From the NCBI GenBank assembly GCA_051418055.1, contig JBPRGH010000144.1:1-64000 (forward strand): a stretch of 64,000 nucleotides of DNA. The letters run 5' to 3'. This document shows, in pieces, positions 1 to 7,982 of this stretch (positions are counted from its first letter, which is position 1; the number at the start of each line of letters is the position of its first letter). Origin of the DNA: JBPRGH01 sp051418055. Its GTDB lineage: Bacteria; Bacteroidota; Bacteroidia; Cytophagales; Cyclobacteriaceae. The translations under genes and the position numbers were made by a program. The notes under the pieces are model-generated. The model had not been told where the DNA came from. It did no database searches and worked only from the letters and a program-made list of their open reading frames with translations.

Positions 1-164
1 TCAAGTTTTGCCTGTGCTTCTGCAATTTGTGATTCTGACTTTATTATCAGCATATCCACTCTTCTCAGTTTCTCCTGTAAGGCACGTATATTGGCATTTT
101 CTGATTGTCCGTAAACTGTGGAAACAATAAACAGGACTGAAAATAATAATAATATCTTTCTCAT
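1..164 (-). CDS. Secreted coiled-coil protein, N-terminal part only
   Basis: The reading frame starts at the ATG at 164-162 and runs off the left edge, so only 54 codons are visible. The first 20 residues form a signal peptide (MRKI, then a Leu/Phe/Val-rich core, then VYGQ). They are followed by a charged helical stretch rich in Leu, Lys, Glu and Gln (RALQEKLRRVD and so on), which suggests a coiled coil. It lies 6 bases downstream of the stop of the small lipoprotein gene, so the two are probably co-transcribed. The family cannot be named from this fragment. Confidence 0.6.
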   Translation of the reverse strand, partial: MRKILLLFSVLFIVSTVYGQSENANIRALQEKLRRVDMLIIKSESQIAEAQAKL

Positions 165-170
165 ATTTAT

Positions 171-377
171 TTAAATATCTTTTACAAATTCACTAATCTC
201 CTGATCAAGCTCTTCTGCTTCTTTTTCAAGATCTTCGGATTTTTCTATTGACTCCTCAGAATATACTTCTTCTGTATTTTCTGTTTCCACTTCAATCTCT
301 TGTTGTTGTGGTTGTCCGTCGCAGCTAATAAATGCTGCAAAAATTATTACTGATAGTAGATTTAATAGTTTCATCAT
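171..377 (-). CDS. Small acidic lipoprotein
   Basis: A 68-residue protein with a lipoprotein signal: hydrophobic core and lipobox AFISC with the lipidated Cys near residue 19. The mature part is very acidic (many Glu, few hydrophobics) and likely extended or helical. Two adjacent ATG codons (377 and 374) can serve as start, and the second gives a slightly shorter signal. It is followed after 6 bases by the secreted coiled-coil gene, so both products may act in the periplasm. The function is not recognisable. Confidence 0.55.
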   Translation of the reverse strand: MMKLLNLLSVIIFAAFISCDGQPQQQEIEVETENTEEVYSEESIEKSEDLEKEAEELDQEISEFVKDI

Positions 378-460
378 GTATTTATAGATATGCTGTACTA
401 AAACAATATTTATGGCAAAATGTTATTTTCCAAAAAGGATTAATATAAAAGAGCAGAAAA

Positions 461-1324
461 CTACTTCCTGTTTCTCTTCCAGATCAGATTGTCTAATTTA
501 GCATTATTCGGAAGTAATCCTGCTTCTTTTAGAGTAAAAAGAACATTGGATATCATTTTATCACTGACCCAGCTATCTATAGCCCATTCTGTTGCATGAA
601 ACCAGCGGCTTGCATCATCAACATTAATTTTATAACGTTCACTTACCTTTTTGGTTGCTTCAGGGTCATCCATGAATTTCTCGCACGACCGGTGTATTAT
701 ATGCAGCACCTTATCAAGTGCTTCAGGATGAGAATTAATAATTTTATCTGTGGCTGCCATAATAAAACAAGGCCAGGGTGAGACAAATTCACCTATTTTA
801 TTAAGTTTATTCTGTTCTACAAATGGTTTGGTGGTAAATTTTTCCCAATAGAAAACATCAGTTTCGCCTTTATTTAAAGATTCAATAGCCCCATCAATAT
901 TTTTAACTTCTATAAACTGATCCTCTGCTATTGAGCGACCTTTCATCATTGCATCTACCTTAGGCATAAGATGAGATCCTGACCCTATACGGCTAATGGC
1001 TATTGGTTTATCAAAAATCTCACTGTAAACTTTTAAATAGCTTTTTTTACCCGTATGTACTCCCCAGATTAATGGGCTTTTTACATACCCACTAATGATT
1101 TTTGAGGGGTTGCCATAGGAAATAGCAGATATTATTCCTTCCGTAAGGGTTAAACAGATATCACATTCATCATTTTCCAGAGCCTCTGCCATCTGGCCGG
1201 TTCCACCCTCATAATCTTTCCACGCTACTGTTATACCTTCTTTTTCAAACTCGCCCCGTTCTATGGCTAGATGTATGGGTAAGTTAAAATGTTCCGGTAC
1301 TCCACCGATGCGAATCTGTTGCAT
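461..1324 (-). CDS. Periplasmic-binding-fold protein, Ca3427-like, no signal peptide
   Basis: A 287-residue protein of the type 2 periplasmic-binding fold (SsuA/THI5-like superfamily). It opens directly with the first strand (QIRIGGVPEHFNLP), continues with the typical GEFEKEGI and GTGQMAEAL segments and an ECDICLTLTEG loop, and ends with helical packing. There is no signal peptide or lipobox, and no ABC permease or ATPase lies beside it. That resembles the stand-alone Ca3427-like branch of the fold rather than a transporter component; the family name is from memory of its sequence pattern. The ligand is unknown. The next gene is divergent. Confidence 0.7.
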   Translation of the reverse strand: MQQIRIGGVPEHFNLPIHLAIERGEFEKEGITVAWKDYEGGTGQMAEALENDECDICLTLTEGIISAISYGNPSKIISGYVKSPLIWGVHTGKKSYLKVYSEIFDKPIAISRIGSGSHLMPKVDAMMKGRSIAEDQFIEVKNIDGAIESLNKGETDVFYWEKFTTKPFVEQNKLNKIGEFVSPWPCFIMAATDKIINSHPEALDKVLHIIHRSCEKFMDDPEATKKVSERYKINVDDASRWFHATEWAIDSWVSDKMISNVLFTLKEAGLLPNNAKLDNLIWKRNRK

Positions 1325-1468
1325 AATAATTTATTTACTTATTTAATGACAGAGAAAAATAATTGTTCAGAGGTTTATTAAAACCTTATCCTTCTATATT
1401 TACGGCAAAAATAAGTGAGCAGGTTTAAATTCAAATATCATTTATATTCCATATAAAATTAACAAAAA

Positions 1469-2467
1469 ATGAAAGATAAAATTAAAGTGGTTCAGATAGG
1501 ACTTGGTCCTCTTGGAGTAAAAATTTTTCAATTCATTAAACAACGTCATATTATAGAAGTAGTGGGTGCTGTTGATAAAAACCCTGATTTGGTGGGTAAG
1601 GACCTGGGGGAGTATTCCGGAGAAAATGCAAATGGTATTATAATAAGGCAATCTCTTAATGAGGTTTTGAAAGAGACTACTGCCGAAGTGGCAATTTTGA
1701 CCACCGTATCCTCAATGGAAAAAATCACTCCTCAGGTTGAGGAGATTGTAAAACAAGGCCTGCATGTTGTTTCCACATGTGAAGAATTAAGCTATCCCTG
1801 GCTAACTTCACCGGCTTTATCAACAAAAATAGATGAATTAGCCAAAAAAAATGAAGTAACAGTTTTAGGGACTGGAGTGAATCCGGGATTTTTGATGGAT
1901 TCGCTACCATCATTTTTAACGTCTGTCTGTCAGGACGTAAAACATATTCAGATAAACCGTTATCAGGATGCGGCATTCAGACGTATTCCTTTTCAGAAAA
2001 AGATAGGAGCTGGGCTTACTTTAGAAGAATTTGACGAGAAAAAGAAGGAGGGAACACTTCGGCATGTAGGCCTTACGGAATCTATGCAGTTTATCGCTGC
2101 AAAAATGGGCTGGACACTTGAAAATACTGAAGACATAATTAATCCTGTTGTAGCAGAAAAAGATATTGAGACCAGTGACCTGAAAATTACAAAGGGAAAT
2201 GCCAGAGGTGTGAGGCAGATCGGTAACGGGTATATCAATGGAGAAAAGAAAATAGAGCTTATATTTCAGGCTGCAGTAGGGGAGCCGGAGTCGTATGATG
2301 AAGTGATAATAAAAGGAACTCCTGATATTCAATCAAAAATAACGGGTGGTGTAAATGGTGATGTGGCTACTTGTGCTATAACTTTAAATGCGGTTCGTTC
2401 GGTAGTTGAGGCGAAACCGGGCTTACAGACAATGGGGACAGTTCCATTGGTAACTTTTTTTAGTTGA
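1469..2467 (+). CDS. DapB-type NAD(P)-dependent dehydrogenase (2,4-diaminopentanoate dehydrogenase-like)
   Basis: A 332-residue protein with an N-terminal Rossmann domain (KVVQIGLGPLGVKI, GxGxxG type, residues 5-17) and the DapB-like pattern VVGAVDKNPDLVGKDLGEY that follows. The C-terminal half resembles the 2,4-diaminopentanoate dehydrogenase/DapB-related dehydrogenases, with NPGFLMDSLP as a conserved substrate-side loop. These enzymes act on amino or imino substrates with NAD(P)H. The true substrate cannot be read from sequence. It is not the lysine-pathway DapB itself, which is shorter. It is divergent from the binding-fold protein and followed by a terminator. Confidence 0.75.
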   Translation: MKDKIKVVQIGLGPLGVKIFQFIKQRHIIEVVGAVDKNPDLVGKDLGEYSGENANGIIIRQSLNEVLKETTAEVAILTTVSSMEKITPQVEEIVKQGLHVVSTCEELSYPWLTSPALSTKIDELAKKNEVTVLGTGVNPGFLMDSLPSFLTSVCQDVKHIQINRYQDAAFRRIPFQKKIGAGLTLEEFDEKKKEGTLRHVGLTESMQFIAAKMGWTLENTEDIINPVVAEKDIETSDLKITKGNARGVRQIGNGYINGEKKIELIFQAAVGEPESYDEVIIKGTPDIQSKITGGVNGDVATCAITLNAVRSVVEAKPGLQTMGTVPLVTFFS

Positions 2468-2541
2468 TCACTATCAAATATACTCTTGAGCCGCAGGGGT
2501 AAATAGAATCACAGCGTAAGCTAGGAGATACTTAAAATATC

Positions 2542-2584
2542 AAAGGGCTACAAAATCCGAAGATTTCATAGCCCTTTTTTTTAT
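2542..2584 (+). terminator. Rho-independent terminator
   Basis: Stem AAAGGGCTA (2542-2550) pairs with TAGCCCTTT (2569-2577), with an 18-base loop and then a T-rich run to 2582. It lies about 75 bases after the dehydrogenase gene. Confidence 0.8.
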
Positions 2585-2866
2585 AAAATTCTTTCTTTCC
2601 TTACGCTGGAATTATCCAGTGCAAGTTCAGGGGATGTATTCTCAGGCAAATTAATGCCACTCCCAAGAAAGAATGTTATAACTGATATAGTGCATGATCT
2701 GTACCTGATTATAATTCTTTGTTTTTCGTTTATTTCCCTACTTTTTCATAAAAAAGCAGTGGTATTTTTTTCCCGTTGTGGTGTGAATTCCATTATAAAA
2801 AAATATGGCATAGTAGATCTTAAAAAATGATTTAAATTCTTTAAATCCCTTTTCAGTTTCAAACGT

Positions 2867-2874
2867 TAGGTTTG
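2867..2874 (+). promoter_or_regulatory. Candidate -7 promoter element (TAnnTTTG)
   Basis: TAGGTTTG matches the Bacteroidota -7 consensus and lies 29 bases before the ATG of the M3 peptidase. No clear -33 TTTG is seen at the expected distance, so the call rests on one element. Confidence 0.35.
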
Positions 2875-2903
2875 TAATAAAGAGTAATAATAAAAAAATA
2901 CAT

Positions 2904-4961
2904 ATGAAGAAGTCGGATAACCCACTACTTAAAAAATTCAATACCCCATTTGAAACACCACCCTTTGATAAAATAAAAACTGAACATTTCCTTCCCGCAA
3001 TTAAAGAAGCTATAAAGCATGGCAAGGAAGATATAGAGAAAATCACTTCAAATACAGAAGTACCATCTTTTGAAAATACCGTAGAATCGCTGGAAAGAAG
3101 CGGTGAGCGTGTAGGCACGGTATCCTCAATATTTTATAATCTCAATTCAGCAGAAACCAATGATGAAATACAGAAAATAGCAAGGGAGATGTCACCTCTG
3201 TTGTCCGAGTACAGCAATGACATAATGCTTGACAAGGAGCTATTTGAGAGAATTAAAGATGTTCATGATAAAAAAGATATACTAATTTTATCACCCGAGG
3301 AAAAGACATTGCTGGAAAAAACCTACAAGAGCTTTGTTCGAAATGGCGCTAATTTATCAGATGAGGATAAAAAAAAGCTCCGTGAAATAGATAAGGAATC
3401 CAGCCAGCTTTCACTTGTTTTTGGTGAAAATGTGCTAAAGGAAACCAACAACTTTATTTTAGAGGTGACAGATGAAAATGATCTTTCAGGTCTGCCCGAT
3501 CATGCCATTGAAGCTGCTGTCGAGCTTGCAAAAGAAAAAGGAAAAGAGGGAAGCTGGTTATTTACACTACATTTCCCGAGTTATATCCCCTTTATGACAT
3601 ATGCTGATAACCGGGAGCTTCGCGAAAAAATGTTCCGTGCTTATGGATCACGGGCACATAAAGGTAATGAGCATGATAATCGTGAAGTGATATTAAAGAA
3701 GGTAAGCTTAAGACAGCAGAGAGCAGAATTATTAGGTTATAGATCACATGCAGATTTTGTTTTGGAGGAACGGATGGCTGAATCACCCGGAAAAGTAGTG
3801 GATTTTCTGGAAAATATGCTGGAGACAGCCAAACCTGTTGCTGAAAAGGAACTGGAGGAGCTAACAAAATATGCCCGCTCAATAGGTGGTCCTGATAAAT
3901 TGCAACGCTGGGATATGGCTTATTATTCTGAAAAGCTTAAAAAGGAAAAATATGCCGTAGATGATGAAATGCTAAAGCCCTTTTTCAAACTTGAAAATGT
4001 AATTGATGGCGTATTTCAAGTGGCGGGAAAACTTTACGGACTGCATTTTAAAACATTAAAAAATATACCAGTTTACCATCCTGATGTGAAGGTATTTGAA
4101 GTACTGGATGAGGTTAATAATCATGTTGCCGTTTTTTATGCCGATTTCTTTCCACGTGAAGGTAAAAGAAACGGTGCATGGATGACTTCATACCGTGGGC
4201 AGAAAAAAGTAAATAGCAAGGATATCCGGCCACTGGTTTCTATTGTATGCAATTTTACCAAACCTACGGCTTCCAAGCCTTCTCTGCTGACTTTTAATGA
4301 GGTAACAACTTTATTCCATGAGTTTGGCCATGCGTTACATGGAATGCTTGCAGATGGTAAATATGAAAGTTTAAGCGGTACAAGTGTTTACTGGGATTTT
4401 GTTGAGCTGCCATCGCAGGTACTTGAAAACTGGACTTATGAAAAAGAAAGCCTGGATCTTTTCGCCCATCATTATGAAACCGGAGAAGCTATTCCTGAAG
4501 AGCTGGTACAAAAAATAAAAAAGAGCTCCAATTTTATGGAGGCATATCAGACAGTGAGACAAATAGGATTGGCAAAGCTGGATATGGGTTGGCATATGGG
4601 AAAGGCTGCCAATATTAAAAATGTTGATGCTTATGAAAACCAACTTCAGGAGGATACAAATTTATTACCTAATGTAGAGGAAACGAATACCAGCTGCTCG
4701 TTTTCACATATTTTCCAGGGGGGATATGCATCAGGGTATTACAGCTATAAATGGGCTGAAGTACTTGATGCTGACGCTTTTGAATTTTTTCAGGAGAAAG
4801 GGATCTTTAACAAAGATACTGCTGATCTTTTCAGGAAACATGTGCTTAGTGCTGGTGGTAGTGAACATCCGATGGAGCTTTATAAAAGGTTCAGAGGAAA
4901 GGAGCCTTCACCAGAAGCATTATTAAGACGGGCTGGAATTATAAAAAAGGAAAACGCCTGA
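2904..4961 (+). CDS. dcp: M3 family metallopeptidase (Dcp/oligopeptidase A type)
   Basis: A 685-residue thermolysin-like zinc peptidase of family M3. The active-site motif is HEFGH at residues 472-476 (two zinc His and the catalytic Glu), inside FHEFGHALHG. Other family blocks are visible: FFPREGKRNGAWM upstream of the motif and a C-terminal block FSHIFQGGYASGYYSY. The length is normal for Dcp and oligopeptidase A. No signal peptide is present, so it is probably cytoplasmic and degrades short peptides. Whether it is a dipeptidyl carboxypeptidase or an oligopeptidase is not decided by sequence alone. A promoter candidate precedes it. Confidence 0.88.
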   Translation: MKKSDNPLLKKFNTPFETPPFDKIKTEHFLPAIKEAIKHGKEDIEKITSNTEVPSFENTVESLERSGERVGTVSSIFYNLNSAETNDEIQKIAREMSPLLSEYSNDIMLDKELFERIKDVHDKKDILILSPEEKTLLEKTYKSFVRNGANLSDEDKKKLREIDKESSQLSLVFGENVLKETNNFILEVTDENDLSGLPDHAIEAAVELAKEKGKEGSWLFTLHFPSYIPFMTYADNRELREKMFRAYGSRAHKGNEHDNREVILKKVSLRQQRAELLGYRSHADFVLEERMAESPGKVVDFLENMLETAKPVAEKELEELTKYARSIGGPDKLQRWDMAYYSEKLKKEKYAVDDEMLKPFFKLENVIDGVFQVAGKLYGLHFKTLKNIPVYHPDVKVFEVLDEVNNHVAVFYADFFPREGKRNGAWMTSYRGQKKVNSKDIRPLVSIVCNFTKPTASKPSLLTFNEVTTLFHEFGHALHGMLADGKYESLSGTSVYWDFVELPSQVLENWTYEKESLDLFAHHYETGEAIPEELVQKIKKSSNFMEAYQTVRQIGLAKLDMGWHMGKAANIKNVDAYENQLQEDTNLLPNVEETNTSCSFSHIFQGGYASGYYSYKWAEVLDADAFEFFQEKGIFNKDTADLFRKHVLSAGGSEHPMELYKRFRGKEPSPEALLRRAGIIKKENA

Positions 4962-5114
4962 GGTGGATTAAGTTTATTTTTTTAACTGCAACCGATTTAA
5001 CTCTGCTTAATAGATACTATTTGAAATGCACTGTAACAAAGGGTTTTAATTGTCGTTAAACTAGGTTATTATTACTTAGTGTATTATGTACACTTTAACA
5101 AAAGAATATAAACT

Positions 5115-5579
5115 ATGAAAATAGCAGACAATATATCAACAGCGGTTAACTCAAGAAAAAAAATTGCTCTCGTAGCTCATGATAATAAAAAGGATCATTT
5201 AATTGAATGGGCCCGTTTTAATAAAGCAATACTTGCGGAGCATGAGCTTTATGCAACCGGAACAACAGGGGCTTTAGTAGAAAGAGAATTGGATCTTTCT
5301 GTGATAAAGCTTAAAAGTGGCCCGTTAGGTGGTGACCAGCAGATAGGTGCCAAAATAGCAGAAGGGGAGATCCATTTTCTTATATTTTTCTGGGATCCGA
5401 TGAGCCAGATGCTTCACGATACAGATGTAAAAGCATTGCTTCGTATTGCAATGGTCTGGAATATTCCTGTAGCATGCAACCGTAGTACGGCTGATTTTCT
5501 TGTTTCTTCACCTCTTATGCATGAGCCATTGAAAACAATTACCCCCGATTATAACCAATACGAAAAGAGATCATTATAG
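5115..5579 (+). CDS. mgsA: Methylglyoxal synthase
   Basis: A 154-residue enzyme that converts dihydroxyacetone phosphate to methylglyoxal and phosphate, a bypass of lower glycolysis. Family motifs are all present: LVAHDNKK (H22, D23), TGTTG phosphate loop (48-52), SGPLGGDQQIG with the catalytic Asp74, FFWDP and HDTDVKALLRIA (H101, D104). Residue roles are by analogy with the E. coli enzyme. The length is normal. The last 12 residues and the following bases recur about 120 bases downstream (see the repeat entry). Confidence 0.95.
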   Translation: MKIADNISTAVNSRKKIALVAHDNKKDHLIEWARFNKAILAEHELYATGTTGALVERELDLSVIKLKSGPLGGDQQIGAKIAEGEIHFLIFFWDPMSQMLHDTDVKALLRIAMVWNIPVACNRSTADFLVSSPLMHEPLKTITPDYNQYEKRSL

Positions 5580-5613
5580 GTCCTATATTTGCATCGGAAT
5601 AATTTTCTAACCC

Positions 5614-5639
5614 CATGGCCTGTCCCCCGACAGGACATG
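5614..5639. repeat. Short palindrome (hairpin) with CCCC loop
   Basis: The arms CATGGCCTGTC (5614-5624) and GACAGGACATG (5629-5639) pair with one mismatch around a CCCC loop. The GC-rich stem has no T-run on the plus side, so it is a poor terminator. It could be a mobile palindromic repeat or a transcript-end hairpin. Confidence 0.6.
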
Positions 5640-5709
5640 CCTTTGTGTTATTACACTGTTTTTACACCTGATTATAATCAATATGAGCAGAGAACATTAT
5701 AGATGATCC

Positions 5710-5717
5710 TATATTTG
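5710..5717 (+). promoter_or_regulatory. Candidate -7 promoter element (TAnnTTTG) of the ABC ATPase gene
   Basis: TATATTTG lies 22 bases before the ATG at 5740. The same eight bases occur at 5584-5591 in the other repeat copy. A -33 TTTG is not evident. Confidence 0.35.
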
Positions 5718-5739
5718 CATTCGATCGATTTTATTTAAA

Positions 5740-6696
5740 ATGGCATTATTAAAAGTTGAGGGTGTAAGCAAAAAAGTTGAAGGCAGTGATGTTTTATTAG
5801 ATATTACCTTTAATAATGAAGAACTGCAGAATTTAGCCATTTCTGGCGAAACAGGTTCGGGAAAAAGTTCTATTTTAAAAGTTATAGCAGGATTATCTCA
5901 ACCTGATAAAGGTGAGGTGATTTTTGACGGGGAAAGAGTGGAAGGTCCAGCTGAAAAACTTGTTGCCGGCCATCCAGATATTGCCTATCTGTCACAGCAG
6001 TTTGAACTTCAGAAATTTTTACGTGTTGAGCAGATATTGTCTTATGCAAGTGACCTGGATGAAAATGCAGCGGAAAGGCTTTATAGTATTTGCCGTATTG
6101 ATCATTTAATGCACCGACGAACAGATCAGCTTTCAGGAGGGGAGAGACAAAGGATTGCCCTGGCCAGATTAATCTCAACCATGCCGAGGCTGTTGCTGCT
6201 GGATGAACCATTTTCAAATCTTGATATGCCAAGTAAGGCCATAATGAAGGATGTTATAGATGACCTTAAGGCAGAGCTTAATATTACCTGTATACTTGTT
6301 TCTCACGATCCGCAGGATACGTTATCCTGGGCCGATCATATTATTGTGATGCAGCAGGGTAAAATAATTCAGCAGGGGCAGCCTCAGGAAATTTATAACA
6401 GGCCGATCGATGAGTATGTAGCAGGGTTATTTGGAAGATATAATATATTGGAAGGTAGTGTGGCGGAATCTTTATTTAAAGTAAAAGTCGAAGGTAAGTA
6501 TTTTATTTTCCGCCCTGAAAATTTAAAAATAACAAAAAAACAAAATGATTCAACAGTTCCCGGAAAAGTAGTTGATGTTAAATTTTTTGGAGGCCATCAG
6601 GAAATTGAAGTGTCACTTGGTCATCATACTGTATTTCTAAAAGCTGCTCAGCGGCCCATGATAGGCGAGGTTGTTTATTTATTATTTGACAATTAA
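5740..6696 (+). CDS. ABC transporter ATP-binding protein with C-terminal TOBE-like domain
   Basis: A 318-residue ATPase. Walker A is GETGSGKS (36-43), the signature is LSGGE (131-135), Walker B is LLLLDEP (Asp155, Glu156) and the H-loop is VSHD (His189). After residue 230 comes a beta-rich extension (YFIFRPENLKI, VVDVKFFGGHQEIEV) of the TOBE type found in PotA/FbpC/MalK-class importers. It would energise uptake, yet no permease or binding protein gene is adjacent, so the substrate is unknown. The binding-fold protein at 461-1324 has no signal peptide and is not an obvious partner. Confidence 0.88.
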   Translation: MALLKVEGVSKKVEGSDVLLDITFNNEELQNLAISGETGSGKSSILKVIAGLSQPDKGEVIFDGERVEGPAEKLVAGHPDIAYLSQQFELQKFLRVEQILSYASDLDENAAERLYSICRIDHLMHRRTDQLSGGERQRIALARLISTMPRLLLLDEPFSNLDMPSKAIMKDVIDDLKAELNITCILVSHDPQDTLSWADHIIVMQQGKIIQQGQPQEIYNRPIDEYVAGLFGRYNILEGSVAESLFKVKVEGKYFIFRPENLKITKKQNDSTVPGKVVDVKFFGGHQEIEVSLGHHTVFLKAAQRPMIGEVVYLLFDN

Positions 6697-6772
6697 TTAA
6701 TAATTAGAAGATTAACTTTTGAATTTGAGTGGAAAATTCTAATTTGTGAAAATTTTTTTATTTCGTAAAACT

Positions 6773-7210
6773 ATGAACCTAACGGAAATCCTTTTCCTTT
6801 TCAAACAAGGTAAAAGCACAGCACGCAGTCATATGAAAAACCTTATTGAAATGGCCGCTATAGATGGCAATTTTGATTCTGTGGAATACGATTTACTGAA
6901 GCGAATTGCTAAAAGGAACAGTATTTCTGCAAGACAGTTAAAATCGATTCAAAATAATCCTTCGGTTGTGGAATTTAAAATCCCTGAAGATAAAACCATC
7001 AGGTTCCATCAATTATATGATCTTGTTCATATGATGATCATTGATAATGAAATTCACACAGAAGAAAAAAAATTATGTAACTTATTTGCTATTAAATTCG
7101 GTTACGAGAGAAAGTATATTGAAGAATTGATAACTACCATTATTAGTAATATTGAGCATAAAAATGATCCGAACAATACCATGGAGCGTTTAAAATGGAT
7201 GTTAAATTAA
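6773..7210 (+). CDS. TerB-like tellurite-resistance-domain protein
   Basis: A 145-residue all-helical protein. The pattern NLIEMAAIDGNFDSVEYDLLKRIAKR followed later by MMIIDNEIHTEEKKLCNLFA matches the two repeated acidic helical motifs of TerB-like domains, which place Asp and Glu residues for metal binding. I chose the ATG at 6773; an in-frame GTG at 6746 would add nine residues of no domain value. The role is unknown, and TerB domains occur in many contexts besides tellurite resistance. Confidence 0.6.
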   Translation: MNLTEILFLFKQGKSTARSHMKNLIEMAAIDGNFDSVEYDLLKRIAKRNSISARQLKSIQNNPSVVEFKIPEDKTIRFHQLYDLVHMMIIDNEIHTEEKKLCNLFAIKFGYERKYIEELITTIISNIEHKNDPNNTMERLKWMLN

Positions 7211-7310
7211 AATTATTAGTCTCTGTAATTTAACCCATAGCTCCTGACGCTATATATCTTTTAAACTTTCTACGCCTATAACTGTATTTGAAGTAAAACA
7301 GCAGTGATAA

Positions 7311-7889
7311 ATGGAACGTGTTTTACTCATTTTAATCCTATTATTTTCTCCCGTTGCATCATATTCTCAGATTTCCTTTATTGGGGGAATTAATGCTAAT
7401 TTTTATCAGGCTGATCCACTTACTGAGCTAGATTATTTTGGTGGTATAGAGTTCAAAGTACATCCCTGGCAGCATCATGGTTTTTGGCAGAATGTGGATA
7501 TTTATTTTACTCCTCAATATAACGGTCTTCATTCTGTGAATTATCGCCTGCGGTCTGGAGCATTGCCCATTGGCATTAGTTATTCTTTTAATGAATTATG
7601 GGATGAAAGAACAAATCTTATAAGGTTAATCGATATTAATATCGGAGGCTATGGTGGGTATATTTTCCATGTAAAAAATAATGAAACAGATGTAACGGAT
7701 AATTTTAGTTATCTGGATTACGGTGTGCAGGTAAGTATGAAAATGCGGCTGTTCATCTTTTATCCATTATTTGTCAGTTATAATTATGGCCTTGCTTATC
7801 TGGAAGAGGAGGGGTTTGATGATTTCCGTACTTCTTACCTTCAATTTGGTATATATATTCCAATCTCGACCTGGTTAAGATTATATTAA
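7311..7889 (+). CDS. Putative outer-membrane beta-barrel protein
   Basis: A 192-residue protein with a clear signal peptide (ERVLLILILLFSPVASYSQ). The remainder alternates polar and aromatic residues in strands separated by short turns, and ends in Tyr (STWLRLY), as expected for a small outer-membrane barrel. No family was recognised. The neighbours do not suggest a role. Confidence 0.5.
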   Translation: MERVLLILILLFSPVASYSQISFIGGINANFYQADPLTELDYFGGIEFKVHPWQHHGFWQNVDIYFTPQYNGLHSVNYRLRSGALPIGISYSFNELWDERTNLIRLIDINIGGYGGYIFHVKNNETDVTDNFSYLDYGVQVSMKMRLFIFYPLFVSYNYGLAYLEEEGFDDFRTSYLQFGIYIPISTWLRLY

Positions 7890-7982
7890 CTTTCTTCTCT
7901 TATAGTATCTGCCGGGAGATTTTAATTCAAAAAAATTACTGAACATCATTATTAATCAGCGGTTTAATAGATGTATTAAAAG

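Larger units (their letters stand above)
2468..2903. other. 436-base intergenic region
   Basis: It contains the terminator at 2542-2584, an outer 9-base inverted repeat (2512-2520 and 2600-2608) around it, and a candidate -7 element at 2867-2874 for the peptidase gene downstream. No coding frame is convincing in the rest. Confidence 0.6.
5537..5717 (+). repeat. Degenerate direct duplication of the mgsA 3' end and following promoter-like bases
   Basis: Copy 1 (about 5540-5591) is the end of mgsA, TPDYNQYEKRSL-stop, followed by TATATTTGCAT. Copy 2 (about 5665-5720) reads TPDYNQYEQRTL-stop in one frame, followed by a second TATATTTGCAT. Most base differences within the coding part are synonymous, which suggests that both copies once lay at the end of a translated gene. 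The 70 bases between hold a palindrome (5614-5639). The second copy has no upstream coding part left, so it is a gene remnant. Confidence 0.75.

Noticed and set aside
2738..3118. Minus-strand frame across the start of the M3 peptidase
   Set aside because: It overlaps a well supported gene on the other strand and has no protein-like features. It is a shadow frame.
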